NCBI GenBank assembly: GCA_964371355.1
Contig: CAYJMG010000015.1
Location: 1 to 64,000 of the forward strand
Direction of reading: 5' to 3'
Source of the DNA: JACRBR01 sp964371355
Lineage (GTDB): Bacteria; Chloroflexota; Dehalococcoidia; DSTF01; JACRBR01
DNA: 64,000 nt
The position numbers and the translations under genes were made by a program. The notes beneath the pieces were generated by a model. The model made no database searches. It was not told the DNA's origin and saw nothing but the letters and a program-made list of their open reading frames with translations. Shown here piece by piece: positions 16,875-26,609 of this stretch (its first letter is position 1; each line of letters opens with the position of its first letter).

Positions 16875-18156
16875 TAAGGTGCTGCTTGATGCCGCTCCGC
16901 GCGGCGTTGGAGTCCCGGATGCTCTTCGCGAAGCGCAGGGCCAGCGCGCGCTCGTCGCCCTCGTCGTCGGCCCAGCCGTCGAGCCGGGCGGCGCGGATGA
17001 GTTGGAGCCCCCGCTCGATCTGCGGCCCCGCCGGCACGCCCAGCGCCAGGAGGTCGTGCCCGCGCAGCAACGGCTTGACGTGCCGCCACTCCTCAAGGTA
17101 ACGAAGCGCCAGTTGCCTCGCAATCGCGTCGTCCGCGGTCGCTGCGTAGGCGGCGACGGCCGCCGGCGGGTACTTCTCCAGCAGCACCGCCACGCCCGAC
17201 GGCTTGGCGTTCGGCCGGCAAAGCGTCGCGTTCAGCGCGCGCAGCGCGGGGATAGCGCGGACGGCCGCCTGCTCGTCGCGCTTGAGCCGCAGCCGCTCGC
17301 AGATGGCTTCCGTCTGAGCTGGTGTCGCGCCCGAGGCGAGCAGCGCGAATCCAAGCGGCACCCGCGGAACCACAGGCGCGTCCGTATGCCCGTACGCCTC
17401 GCCCTGGTCGCCGTCCCAGCCCAGGGCGGGATGCAGCGCCGCCAGGGCACCCACCTCATCCGCCCGCTCGAGGCAGGCGCCGGCGCTGGGCTCCAGCAGG
17501 ATCCGCTCGACCTCGCGGCGCAGCCGTGCGCCGGAGACGCTGCCAACATAGGCCAGGCCCTCCCGCAGCAGCCGCGATGTCTCGGGCTCGATGTCGAAGC
17601 CTAGCCGCGCGCCGTACCGGAGCGCGCGGTAGACGCGCGTCGGGTCGTCGACAAACGATCGCGCGTGGAGCACGCGGATCAGGCCACGGTCGATGTCCGC
17701 GACCCCGCCGGCCGGATCGACGCTCTGCGGATCGCCGTCCAGCCGCAGCGCCATCGCGTTGATGCTGAAGTCGCGGCGTTGCAGGTCGTCGATGATGGTA
17801 CCGGGCCGCACGGTCGGCAGTGCGCCCGGCCGCGTGTACGTCTCGCTGCGCGCCGTTACCACGTCGATGCTCGCGCCGCCAGTGGTTACGGTCGCGGTGC
17901 GAAACCGCTGATGTGCGGCGATCTTCGTGTCGGGCAACGCGGCTGTCACAACGGCGATCGCGTCGGTCTCAATCACGAGATCGACATCGCCGATCGGCCG
18001 GTCCAGCAACAAGTCGCGCACGACGCCGCCAACCGCGTACACGCCATGGGGCTGCGCCGTGCGCACGATGCGGGTGATGGTCTCGCCCGTCGTGTCGGAT
18101 AGTTGCGAGAACAGGCGCGCGCGCAGCGTTGCGGGAGAGCGGCCGGCGCTGGTCAT
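16864..18156 (-). CDS. cca: CCA tRNA nucleotidyltransferase / poly(A) polymerase family
   Basis: A 430-residue class II nucleotidyltransferase that adds or repairs the 3' CCA of tRNA. Evidence: VYAVGGVVRDLLLDRPIGDVDLVIE (the G-G and DxD catalytic region), the RRD motif in DLQRRDFSINAMAL, the FVDDPTRVYRALRYGARLGFDIEPET motif, and a helical tail. The ATG at 18156 is preceded at six bases by TATACT, fitting a leaderless transcript. The gene is divergent from rnc. The tRNA-Phe gene in this window already encodes its CCA, so here the enzyme could serve mainly in repair. Confidence 0.93.
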   Translation of the reverse strand: MTSAGRSPATLRARLFSQLSDTTGETITRIVRTAQPHGVYAVGGVVRDLLLDRPIGDVDLVIETDAIAVVTAALPDTKIAAHQRFRTATVTTGGASIDVVTARSETYTRPGALPTVRPGTIIDDLQRRDFSINAMALRLDGDPQSVDPAGGVADIDRGLIRVLHARSFVDDPTRVYRALRYGARLGFDIEPETSRLLREGLAYVGSVSGARLRREVERILLEPSAGACLERADEVGALAALHPALGWDGDQGEAYGHTDAPVVPRVPLGFALLASGATPAQTEAICERLRLKRDEQAAVRAIPALRALNATLCRPNAKPSGVAVLLEKYPPAAVAAYAATADDAIARQLALRYLEEWRHVKPLLRGHDLLALGVPAGPQIERGLQLIRAARLDGWADDEGDERALALRFAKSIRDSNAARSGIKQHLNGH

Positions 18157-18162
18157 TGAGGC

Positions 18163-18168
18163 AGTATA
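18163..18168 (-). promoter_or_regulatory. -10 box TATACT of cca, leaderless type
   Basis: TATACT on the minus strand ends six bases before the cca ATG; no Shine-Dalgarno lies in the gap. No good -35 is seen. The rnc promoter begins 16 bases further on the opposite strand. Confidence 0.6.
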
Positions 18169-18183
18169 GGCATCGTGCATCGC

Positions 18184-18213
18184 TTGACACTCCGACTCGT
18201 GGGTACCTATGAT
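18184..18213 (+). promoter_or_regulatory. rnc-smc-ftsY promoter
   Basis: A consensus TTGACA (18184-18189), an 18-bp spacer and TATGAT (18208-18213). It predicts a leader of about 60 bases before the rnc ATG. Confidence 0.75.
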
Positions 18214-18280
18214 GGCTCCGGCCTGGCGGCACCGGGGGGTTCGATTTCGGCACGGCGGACGATTAGGGGAAGGAACCCCC

Positions 18281-19171
18281 ATGGCCGCGAGCGGAGGGAC
18301 CGGAAACGCCACTGGCGCCGCGATGCACTGGGCGCATCCGGAGCCGGGTCTCAGCGTCACCCCGTTCGATAGTGGCTTTGAACGACCGCCTCGCGCGGTC
18401 GTCTCTCTTCCCGAGCCGCCGGCGATGGCGCTGCCCCGCAGGCAGAGAGGTGACCTGGTGGCCGACTGGAGAGAGCTTGCGGCGAGCCTCCACCTCACCT
18501 TTAAGGATCCCGCTCTGCTGCGTCAGGCGCTTGTCCACACCTCCTACCTCAACGAAAACCCCGGCATCGATGTCGGCTCGAACGAGCGGCTGGAATTCCT
18601 GGGCGATGCCGCGCTGGGCGTCGTCGTGGCGCAGGAGCTGTACCGCGAGTACCCGGACGTCGACGAAGGGCGGCTCACGGAGCTACGCGCCCATCTCGTA
18701 CGACGCGACACACTGGCCCGCGCGGCTGCCCGCTTCGATCTGGGCGAGTACTTGCAGCTCGGCCGTGGGGAAGACGCTGCGGGCGGTCGCAAGCGGCCGA
18801 CGAACCTCGCACGGGCGTATGAGGCGCTGGTCGGCGCCATCTTTCTCGACGGCGGGCTGACGAAGGTGCGCGCCTTCGTGAAGCGCACGCTGAAGCCCGA
18901 GCTGTCGAGTCTGCGCATGGGCGGCATGCCCCACGACCCGAAGTCGCGCCTGCAGGAAGTGATACAGTCGCGCTGGCAAACGACGCCGACGTACAAGCTG
19001 GTGAGGACCGAGGGTCCCGATCACGCGCGCCGCTTCACCGTACAAGTCCAGATCAACGGCCGCCCGCTGGGCACGGGCGAAGGGCGCAGCAAGCAGATGG
19101 CGGAGAAGGAAGCCGCGCAGGAGGCACTGGAGACGATAGCGCGGGAGGGAGAACTGCCGGGTGTACCTTAA
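18281..19171 (+). CDS. rnc: Ribonuclease III
   Basis: A 296-residue double-stranded-RNA endonuclease that processes rRNA precursors and other structured RNAs. The RNase III signature is NERLEFLGDAALGVVVAQ, with the second acidic site in ARAYEALVGAIFLDGG. The C-terminal dsRNA-binding domain runs from PKSRLQEVIQSRWQTTPTYKL to KEAAQEALETI. The chosen ATG has GGGAAGGA upstream at a good distance and fits the promoter. It gives about 60 non-conserved residues before the nuclease domain; ATG at 18425 would give a normal-length enzyme. The 3' end overlaps smc by 11 bases. Confidence 0.95.
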   Translation: MAASGGTGNATGAAMHWAHPEPGLSVTPFDSGFERPPRAVVSLPEPPAMALPRRQRGDLVADWRELAASLHLTFKDPALLRQALVHTSYLNENPGIDVGSNERLEFLGDAALGVVVAQELYREYPDVDEGRLTELRAHLVRRDTLARAAARFDLGEYLQLGRGEDAAGGRKRPTNLARAYEALVGAIFLDGGLTKVRAFVKRTLKPELSSLRMGGMPHDPKSRLQEVIQSRWQTTPTYKLVRTEGPDHARRFTVQVQINGRPLGTGEGRSKQMAEKEAAQEALETIAREGELPGVP

Positions 19172-22100
19172 GCGGCTCGACGTCCACGGCTTCAAAAGCT
19201 TCGCGAACAAGACACAACTCCAGTTCACGCCCGGCGTGACCTGCATCATTGGCCCCAACGGCTGCGGCAAGACCAACGTCGCTGATTCGATCCGCTGGGT
19301 CCTCGGCGAGCACGCCAGCCGCACTCTGCGCGCCCGCAAGACCGAAGACGTCATTTTCGCCGGCAGCGACAAACGTGCGCCCATGGGCATGGCCGAGGTC
19401 AGCATCGCCCTCGACAACAGCAAGCACTGGCTGCCCATCGAATTCGACGAGGTTGTCGTCAGTCGCCGCGCCTACCGCAGCGGCGAGAATGAGTACCTGA
19501 TCAACGGCAGCAAGGTGCGTCTGCGCGACGTGGTCGAGCTGTTCATGCGCGCGCAGGTGGGTCAGAACAGCTACGCCTTCATGGGCCAGGGCATGGTCGA
19601 GCAGGTGCTCTCACTCCGGCCCGAGGACCGGCGCGCGCTCATCGAGGAGGCGGCCGATGTCCGTCTCTATCGCCAGAAACTGGAAGACGCGCAGAAGAAG
19701 CTGAAGGAGACGCGCGAGAACGTCGACCGCGTGCGCATGCTCGTCCGCGAGATCGAGCCGCGCATCAATCAGCTCGAGCGTCAGGCCGGCCGTGCGGTGA
19801 AGTACCGCGAGCTGGCTCAGGAGCTGGCTGGTACGTTGCACGTCTACTACGCACAGCAGTGGCAGGAGGTCAACGACCAGCTCCTCGCCGCGATCACCAC
19901 GAACGACCAGCGCGCGGAACAGTTTCAGCAGGTGCAGGCCGATGCGAAAGCACTGGAAGACGGCCTCGCGCAGCTCCGCGCGGCCATCGACGAGCGCAAG
20001 CGCGAAATCGCCGAGCGCGAGCGCCAGCTCCGCAGCCTGGAGGACTACGCGCGGGATCTTGAACGCCGCGTCGCCCTCGATACCGAGCGCGGCAACATGC
20101 TCACATCCCGCGTGAACGAGCTGAGCGGCGAGATCGCCTCGCTCCGCGCCGACGTGGCCGAGCAGGAGCGCGAGGCGCCGATCGCCGATACGTCGGAGCT
20201 GGAGGCCCGCCTCGCTGCCGCGCGCGGTGAGCTTTCAGCGCAGCGGGAGCGGCTGCATGCGATCGAGCACGAGATCGCACAGCTTCAGCGCTCCGCCATG
20301 ACCCACGAGCAGGAGGCCGCCCGAGCGCTTGTCGCGACGGAGGACTTCGCCCGGCGTGCCACCGAAGCCGCCGACACGGTCGCCCGGCTCCGTCGGGAAC
20401 GCGACGCCGCCGTAGAGGAGCGCCGGAAGCAGCTGAATGAGGAGACAGCCCGCCGTGACGAGCACAACGGCCTGGCGGCCGAGGCTGCCGTGGCCAGCGA
20501 GGCGGTTGAGCGCGCGGTGGACGAGCGGAACCGGGAGATCGAGATGCTGGCGGTCTACCGTCAGCACCAGCAGACGGCCGAGGAGGATTTGCGCGGACTG
20601 CGCGTCCAGATCGAGAAGGCGGCCGCCCGCCTCCAGGTCCTTGAGGAACTCGATGTCCGGCCACAAGCGCCCGACGCTGGCATCCGTGCCGTCCTGGAGG
20701 CCGCGGGCCAGGTCCCGCGCGAGTTGACCACGCCCGACATGGAGCTTCGCGGTGTCGTCGGCCTCGTGCACCAGCTCGTCCGCAGCATTCCTGCGGGACT
20801 GGAACAGGCACTGGGCGTGGCCTTGGCCGAGAACTACTATGCCGTCGTCTTCGAGCGCGAGGCCGACATGCACGCGGCCGTAAAGTTCCTGCTGGACAAC
20901 GATTTCGGCCGCGTGACGATGTTCGCGCTCGATGCGTTCCAGGAGCACCGGCCCCTGCACATCATCAAGGAGCGCGGCGTCGTCGGCGTCGCGTCCGGAA
21001 TGGTTCGCTGCGACTCGAAGCACCGCAAGCTCATCGACACGCTGCTGGGCAGGACGGTGGTGGTCGACAACCTGGATCTCGCGCGGCGGTATGTGCGGCG
21101 GGGGCTCGCGAGCGCCGTCGCAACGCTGGACGGCGTGCTCGTCCGTCCGCTCGGCTCCATGCTCGCGGGGGCACCGTTGGCGGAGCGCGCGGCGTTTTCG
21201 TTGCAGCGCGACCTCGGCGAGTTGCCGGAGGAACTGGCGCGGCTTCGGCCGCTCGTCGAACAAAAGGAAGCCGCGCTCGGCGAGGCCATCCGCCGTCAGG
21301 CCGAAGCGCAGCGTCGCATCGATGCGCTCGCCTCGGAGGTGGAGGAAGCACGCGAGCGCCGCGCCCAGCTCGAGACACGCACCGCGGGATCAAATGCCGA
21401 GTTGACCGCCTATGCACCGCGGATCCGCGCTCTTTCCGGTGCGATCGAGAAGGCGGAAGCGCAGATCGCCGAACTGCAGTCCGCGCGCGAGCGCGACGAG
21501 ACCCAGGCTGCCGCGAAGGCCGAGGCCGCGCGAGAAGCCACCGGTCGCGAGCAGCAGGAGCGCGCACGGCTGTCCTCGCTGGAGCAGGAGCGTACGCCGC
21601 TGCTGGCACTCGTGTCGGAGCTGGCCGCGCAGGTCGCGCATCTGGACGGGGAGCTGCGTACGGAGCGCAGCGCCACCCAGGGCGAGCGTATCGCCATCGA
21701 GCGCATGCAACGGCTCATCGCACAGAAGGAAGAGCAGCAGGCGAAGGCACAGCAGGACGCGCAGGCCGTCGGCTCGCGTCTTGCGGCAGCGCAGCGCGAG
21801 TTGCAGGAGAAGAGCGGCGAGGTCGAGGCCCTCCGCTCGGATCTCGCGCCGGCGCGCCAGGAGCTGTCGCAGCTAGAGTCGCGCGAGCGCAGCATGACGG
21901 CGCAACTCGCCGAGTCGAACGAGAGGCTCCGCACGGCCGAACGCGCCCTCATCGACGCCGAAAACGACGCCCGCACCCGTCGCGATGAGTTGGAGGTGCT
22001 GCGCCGGACGCTTGAGACCGAGGGCTTCGTGGCGACCGCTGACGGCGAGGTGCAACGCCTGCCGGATCCCGAACCGCAGCCCGAACCGGTGCCGGAGGAG

Positions 22101-22862
22101 GCATACGCTTCGGCGCCCGGTGAGCCACCCTCGTGGATGCGAACCGCCGACAGCGATCCGGACTTGCCGCCCATGCGCGGCGGCTCCGCCGTCGACGTCG
22201 CCGAGCTGCGTGATCGCATCGCCGAGCTGCGCGGCCAGATCCGCGGGCTCGGCCCGATCAATGAGGAGGCAGCTTCGGAGTACGGCGAGAGCCGGGAGCG
22301 CTACGACTACCTCACGGCCCAGCTCACTGACCTCTCAGTCGCCGAAGAGGAGCTGATGGGCGCCGTCGGTCAGCTCGACCGCGAGATCCGCGAGAAGTTC
22401 CGCGTGACCTTCAAGCTGGTCAACACCGAGTTCGAGCGCTACTTCAGCGCGTTCTTCCGTGGCGGGACGGCCCGCCTCGAGCTGGGCGAAGTCGACGAAG
22501 ACGGCTTGCCAGGCATCGAGATCTACGCCCAGCCGCCGGGCAAGAAGCTCGGCTCGCTGGCCCTGCTCTCCGGCGGCGAGCGCTCGCTGACCGCCGTGGC
22601 GCTGCTCTTCGCGCTGCTGCAAGCGAACCCGTCGCCCATCTGCGTTCTCGACGAGGTCGATGCCGCGCTCGACGAGGCGAACGTCGGGCGCTTCGTCGAG
22701 GAGCTGCGTGCGCTGGCGGAGAAGACGCAGTTCATCATCATCACGCACAACCGGCGTACCATCGAGAATGCGGACACCATCTACGGCGTCAGCATGGGCG
22801 CAGACAGCGTTTCCCGCGTCCTCGGCCTCCGCCTCGACCAGGTGCAGGTCGGCGACGACTAG
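19161..22862 (+). CDS. smc: Chromosome segregation protein SMC
   Basis: A 1233-residue condensin ATPase that organises and segregates the chromosome. The head begins LKRLDVHGFKSFANKTQLQF with Walker A GPNGCGKTN (about 31-39). Two long coiled coils flank the hinge (about residues 515-680, GVVGLVHQLVRSIPAGLEQALG). The C-terminal head has the ABC signature LLSGGERSLTAVALLFALLQ and Walker B ICVLDEVDAALDEANV. The GTG start lies within the 3' end of rnc. The rnc-smc-ftsY order is widespread in bacteria. The kleisin and ScpB partners are not in the window. Confidence 0.97.
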   Translation: MYLKRLDVHGFKSFANKTQLQFTPGVTCIIGPNGCGKTNVADSIRWVLGEHASRTLRARKTEDVIFAGSDKRAPMGMAEVSIALDNSKHWLPIEFDEVVVSRRAYRSGENEYLINGSKVRLRDVVELFMRAQVGQNSYAFMGQGMVEQVLSLRPEDRRALIEEAADVRLYRQKLEDAQKKLKETRENVDRVRMLVREIEPRINQLERQAGRAVKYRELAQELAGTLHVYYAQQWQEVNDQLLAAITTNDQRAEQFQQVQADAKALEDGLAQLRAAIDERKREIAERERQLRSLEDYARDLERRVALDTERGNMLTSRVNELSGEIASLRADVAEQEREAPIADTSELEARLAAARGELSAQRERLHAIEHEIAQLQRSAMTHEQEAARALVATEDFARRATEAADTVARLRRERDAAVEERRKQLNEETARRDEHNGLAAEAAVASEAVERAVDERNREIEMLAVYRQHQQTAEEDLRGLRVQIEKAAARLQVLEELDVRPQAPDAGIRAVLEAAGQVPRELTTPDMELRGVVGLVHQLVRSIPAGLEQALGVALAENYYAVVFEREADMHAAVKFLLDNDFGRVTMFALDAFQEHRPLHIIKERGVVGVASGMVRCDSKHRKLIDTLLGRTVVVDNLDLARRYVRRGLASAVATLDGVLVRPLGSMLAGAPLAERAAFSLQRDLGELPEELARLRPLVEQKEAALGEAIRRQAEAQRRIDALASEVEEARERRAQLETRTAGSNAELTAYAPRIRALSGAIEKAEAQIAELQSARERDETQAAAKAEAAREATGREQQERARLSSLEQERTPLLALVSELAAQVAHLDGELRTERSATQGERIAIERMQRLIAQKEEQQAKAQQDAQAVGSRLAAAQRELQEKSGEVEALRSDLAPARQELSQLESRERSMTAQLAESNERLRTAERALIDAENDARTRRDELEVLRRTLETEGFVATADGEVQRLPDPEPQPEPVPEEAYASAPGEPPSWMRTADSDPDLPPMRGGSAVDVAELRDRIAELRGQIRGLGPINEEAASEYGESRERYDYLTAQLTDLSVAEEELMGAVGQLDREIREKFRVTFKLVNTEFERYFSAFFRGGTARLELGEVDEDGLPGIEIYAQPPGKKLGSLALLSGGERSLTAVALLFALLQANPSPICVLDEVDAALDEANVGRFVEELRALAEKTQFIIITHNRRTIENADTIYGVSMGADSVSRVLGLRLDQVQVGDD

Positions 22863-22989
22863 CCGGCGGTCCTGCGCCGCCCGGGCGGCCGGACGGCCGG
22901 ACGCCACTTGAACCGAGGCGGCCCCTTACTCCCTTCGCTACGTTCAGGAGTCCGCAGCCGCTAGAATGGCCCGCGGTAAGGAGGTCGCC

Positions 22990-23943
22990 CTGCTCCGCAT
23001 CTTCAAGCGCACCAAAGAGACCGATCAGAAGACCGAACAGGCCCTCGAGCGTACCCGCAAGGGCTGGTTCACCAACATCTCCGGGCTCTTCGACCGCGGC
23101 AAGATCGACGACGGGATCTGGGACGATCTCGAAGAGCTCCTCATCGGCGCGGATACCGGCGTGGCGACGACGCAGAAGATCCTCGGTGACCTCCAGCTAC
23201 GTGTCGAGAAAGAACGCCTCAAGGAGCCGGAGGCTGTGCGCGACATCCTCAAGCAGGAGCTGGTCGACATCCTCGAGACGGGCCGCGAGAAGGGGCGGAT
23301 CTGGGGCGAGCAGGACCCGCCACCGGACACGCGGCCCGCGATCATACTCGTGGTCGGCGTAAACGGCACTGGCAAAACGACGAGCGTGGCCAAGCTGGCC
23401 CAGGCCTACCGCGAGGATGGCGAGAAGGTCGTCGTCGCCGCGGCCGACACCTTTCGCGCCGCCGCGATCGAGCAGCTGAAGTCCTGGGGCGAGATCGTCG
23501 GCGCCGACGTGGTCGCACATAAGCAGGGCGCCGACCCAGGCGCCGTCGTTTTCGATGCGATGTCCGCCGCCGAAGGCCGCGACGCCGACGTCGTTCTCAT
23601 CGACACCGCGGGCCGCCTGCATACGAAGTTCAACCTGATGGAGGAGCTGGGGAAGATCCGCCGGGTTATCGAACGGAAGGTGCCCGAGGGCCCGGACGAG
23701 GTCATGCTCGTCCTTGACGCGACCACCGGCCAAAACGCCATGTTGCAGGCGAAGGCCTTCTCCGAGGTGGTCCCCATCACGGCACTCTGCCTCACGAAAC
23801 TCGACGGCACCTCGAAGGGTGGCATCGTCTTCGCCGTCGCCGACCAGCTCGAGATTCCGGTGCGCTTCATCGGTACCGGCGAGAAGCCAGAGGACCTGAC
23901 CCCCTTTGATGCCGAGGAGTTTGTCGATGCGCTCTTCGCATAG
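22990..23943 (+). CDS. ftsY: Signal recognition particle receptor FtsY
   Basis: The SRP receptor GTPase, about 317 residues: N domain (TRKGWFTNISGLFDRGKIDDGIWDDLEELLIGADTG) and G domain with G1 VGVNGTGKTTS, DTFRAAA, DTAGR and TKLDGTSKGG. It lacks the long acidic A domain of the E. coli protein. The start is unusual: AAGGAGG at 22978-22984 lies five bases before an in-frame CTG at 22990 (L/M-LRIFKRTKE). The only upstream ATG (22966) has no Shine-Dalgarno and overlaps a TAGAAT (22962-22967) that could be a -10 box. It works with the SRP RNA at 7337. Confidence 0.95.
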   Translation: MLRIFKRTKETDQKTEQALERTRKGWFTNISGLFDRGKIDDGIWDDLEELLIGADTGVATTQKILGDLQLRVEKERLKEPEAVRDILKQELVDILETGREKGRIWGEQDPPPDTRPAIILVVGVNGTGKTTSVAKLAQAYREDGEKVVVAAADTFRAAAIEQLKSWGEIVGADVVAHKQGADPGAVVFDAMSAAEGRDADVVLIDTAGRLHTKFNLMEELGKIRRVIERKVPEGPDEVMLVLDATTGQNAMLQAKAFSEVVPITALCLTKLDGTSKGGIVFAVADQLEIPVRFIGTGEKPEDLTPFDAEEFVDALFA

Positions 23944-24051
23944 ATCCCCGCGGGCCGGGTGCCCCGCGGCCACCGGCAAAAACCGCCTTCGAACCAGCGC
24001 CGTATCGCTGTTAGACGCGCCTGTGCCGGCGCGTTTCTCACATAGGGCCGA

Positions 24052-26586
24052 ATGACCGAGACGCTGCGTTGGTGGTTCCTGCTGTCGATGATCGGGGCGT
24101 TCATGCTGCCCCTCTGCCTCGCCGTCTTCCGGCGCCTGCCCGACCGGGGCTACGCGCTGTCGAAGGCGTTCGGCCTGCTCCTGCTGGGCTACGTCTTCTG
24201 GCTGTTCAACAGCCTCCACATCGTCCCCAACAGCCCGCGGGGCATCATCCTCGCCCTTGTCCCGCTCGTCGCCCTCTCCGGCTGGTTCGCCTCGCGCGAA
24301 CGCGACGGCCTTCGCGAGTGGTTGCGCGAACACTGGCGGTATGTCGTCGGCGTTGAGCTGCTGTTCCTCCTCGTATTCGCAGGCGGCGTCTGGCTCCGCA
24401 CCACCGTCGGGGAGATCGGCGGCACCGAGCAGCCGATGGACCTGATGTTCGTGACCGCCGCCACGCGCGCCGACAACTTCCCGCCCAAGGATCCGTGGCT
24501 GTCCGGCCACACGGTGGCGTACTACTACTTTGGGTACCTGCTCGTCGCCATGCTGGGTCAACTGGCCTCCGTGCCGACCGACGTCGCGTACAACATCGGC
24601 GTGGGAATGGTCGGCGCCCTCGCGCTCGTCGGCGCCACGGGCGTCGTGTACAACCTCGTACACATACGCGAGTCGGCGCTGGCAACGGCAGCGGAGTCCG
24701 CGGCAGCGGACTCGAATCGGCCGAAGGAGGACAGGGCACCCCGGCGGACGCAGGCCCGCGCCGGCGACGGCGCAGCAGGCGGCGTACTCGGGCTCGATCT
24801 CCGGGCGCTGAACTGGAAGCCGGCGGTCTTCGGGCTGGGCGGCGGCCTGATGCTCACCGTGATGGGCAACCTGGTCTACGCCCTCGTCTTGGCGTCGTCG
24901 TACGGCGTCGGTGGTGACGGTCTCTACGACTGGATCGACGTGAACGGCCTCACGGGCGACGTCGAACGCTACGGCAAGTGGTACCCGGCGGACTTCTTCC
25001 AGTTCTTCGGGTCGACGCGCATCTATCCCCTGGACGATGCCGACTTCCGCGTCATCACCGAGTTCCCGATGTTCAGCTACGTACTGGGTGACCTGCACCC
25101 GCACGTGATGGCGTTGCCGTTCGTGATCATGGTCGTGGGCCTCGCCCTCACGCTGTTCCGCAGCCCGGAACCACTCGATATTACGTTCTGGCTTCAGCGT
25201 CCGCTGCTGCTCGTGGCGTCGGCGCTCCTGCTGGGCGGACTCACGTTCATCAACACCTGGGACGTCGCGACGCTAGCCTTCGTCGTCACTGCAGTGGCCT
25301 TTGTCAGCAACTTCACCCGCGTCCGGCGCATCACCGGGGATCTTTTCCTGCAGGTGATCTCCTTCGCAGCGCCGCTGGTGCTGCTGGCGTTCATCTTCTA
25401 CGTGCCCTTCATTGCGTCGATCTGGGGCAATTCGCAGGCCGATAGCTTCAACGCCGTCGTCACCAACGATCGCATCACCGTCGCCGGCTCACGGCCCGTG
25501 CACGCATTCCTGTTCTGGGGCCCGCTGTTCGGCGTCGTGGTGCCCTTCGTCATCGCCCGGCTCTGGGTGGCCCGCCAGCGCATCACTCTCGAGCGCGTAG
25601 GCCTGGCGTTCGTGCCGTTCGCCCTGGTGCTGATCGGCTGGCTGGTGGTGTTCCTGTTCATGCTGGCGCAAGGCGGGCCAAACGTCGGCGAGGGCTACGG
25701 CAACGTATTCGACCAGGTCATCGACCGCGGCAGCGCCTGGATCACGGCGATCTTCGTCGCGGCCTGTCTTGCCGCGGCCCTGCTGGCGGTCTGGGCCGAG
25801 CTGACGGCGAACGGTGACCGCACGGAGCGCGAGGGCCCGCTGTTTGCGCTGACGCTCGCCGCCGCCGGGTTCCTGCTCATCCTCGGTTGCGAGTTCTTCT
25901 ACGTGGGCGATGTGTTCCACTCGCGTATGAACACCGTCTTCAAACTGTACTACCAGGCCTGGGCGCTGCTGGCAGTTGCGGCGGGCTTCGCGCTGTACTA
26001 CCTCGCCTCGCGCTGGCGGGTGACGTTCCCGCAGGAGCGGCCGTTCCGCATCGCATGGGCCGCCCTGGCGGCCGTCATGCTCGTGGGCGCGTCTCTTTAC
26101 CCTATCGGAGGAACCCTGAACCGGGCTCGCCCGTATAACGACGCAGGGCTCATCGTGATCGGCGGCCAGATCCACGGGCTTGCCAACAAGGACCCGGACG
26201 AGCTGCAGGGCATCGCCTGGCTCAACGAGCGAGCGAAAGGCCAGGACTTCGTGATCGCTGAGGCGGTCGGCGGCGATTACACGGAGGCGGGCCGCATATC
26301 CATGGCGACCGGCCTGCCGGCCATCCTGGGATGGGGCGGGCATGAGGACCAGTGGCGCGGTGGCACGGCGACCGCGCGCGCGGGCCGGTTCGAGGACGTG
26401 AGCACGCTATACCAGACCAATGACACGAACGCGGTGCAACAGATCTTACAGAAGTACGGCGTAACCTATGTGTACGTGGGGCCCCTCGAGAGACAGACGT
26501 ACGGAAGCGGTATGACCGACTTCGGTCAGATCCTCGGCGAGCCTGTGTTTCAGTCGGGGTTGGTTAGTATATACCTGGCACAATAA
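24052..26586 (+). CDS. DUF2298 / 'YYY' polytopic membrane protein
   Basis: An 844-residue membrane protein with well over ten predicted helices. The N-terminal region has the YYY motif in SGHTVAYYYFGYLL and the segment ATRADNFPPKDPW, as in TIGR03662/DUF2298 proteins of Chloroflexota and archaea. Later features are FPMFSYVLGDLHPHVMALPF, NTWDVATL and DVFHSRMNTVFKLYYQAW. The general plan resembles GT-C glycosyltransferases, but activity is not established. A charged linker (about 205-250) interrupts the membrane part. The gene is followed after 23 bases by the TIGR03663-type gene. Both families have been proposed to work in surface glycan assembly; that role here is inference. Confidence 0.88.
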   Translation: MTETLRWWFLLSMIGAFMLPLCLAVFRRLPDRGYALSKAFGLLLLGYVFWLFNSLHIVPNSPRGIILALVPLVALSGWFASRERDGLREWLREHWRYVVGVELLFLLVFAGGVWLRTTVGEIGGTEQPMDLMFVTAATRADNFPPKDPWLSGHTVAYYYFGYLLVAMLGQLASVPTDVAYNIGVGMVGALALVGATGVVYNLVHIRESALATAAESAAADSNRPKEDRAPRRTQARAGDGAAGGVLGLDLRALNWKPAVFGLGGGLMLTVMGNLVYALVLASSYGVGGDGLYDWIDVNGLTGDVERYGKWYPADFFQFFGSTRIYPLDDADFRVITEFPMFSYVLGDLHPHVMALPFVIMVVGLALTLFRSPEPLDITFWLQRPLLLVASALLLGGLTFINTWDVATLAFVVTAVAFVSNFTRVRRITGDLFLQVISFAAPLVLLAFIFYVPFIASIWGNSQADSFNAVVTNDRITVAGSRPVHAFLFWGPLFGVVVPFVIARLWVARQRITLERVGLAFVPFALVLIGWLVVFLFMLAQGGPNVGEGYGNVFDQVIDRGSAWITAIFVAACLAAALLAVWAELTANGDRTEREGPLFALTLAAAGFLLILGCEFFYVGDVFHSRMNTVFKLYYQAWALLAVAAGFALYYLASRWRVTFPQERPFRIAWAALAAVMLVGASLYPIGGTLNRARPYNDAGLIVIGGQIHGLANKDPDELQGIAWLNERAKGQDFVIAEAVGGDYTEAGRISMATGLPAILGWGGHEDQWRGGTATARAGRFEDVSTLYQTNDTNAVQQILQKYGVTYVYVGPLERQTYGSGMTDFGQILGEPVFQSGLVSIYLAQ

Positions 26587-26609
26587 GTCACACGTGAGGT
26601 CGCGGCTCT

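Noticed and set aside
22920..22967. ATG 22966 as the ftsY start
   Set aside because: It has no Shine-Dalgarno and overlaps a possible -10 box, while a full AAGGAGG lies downstream in front of an in-frame CTG.
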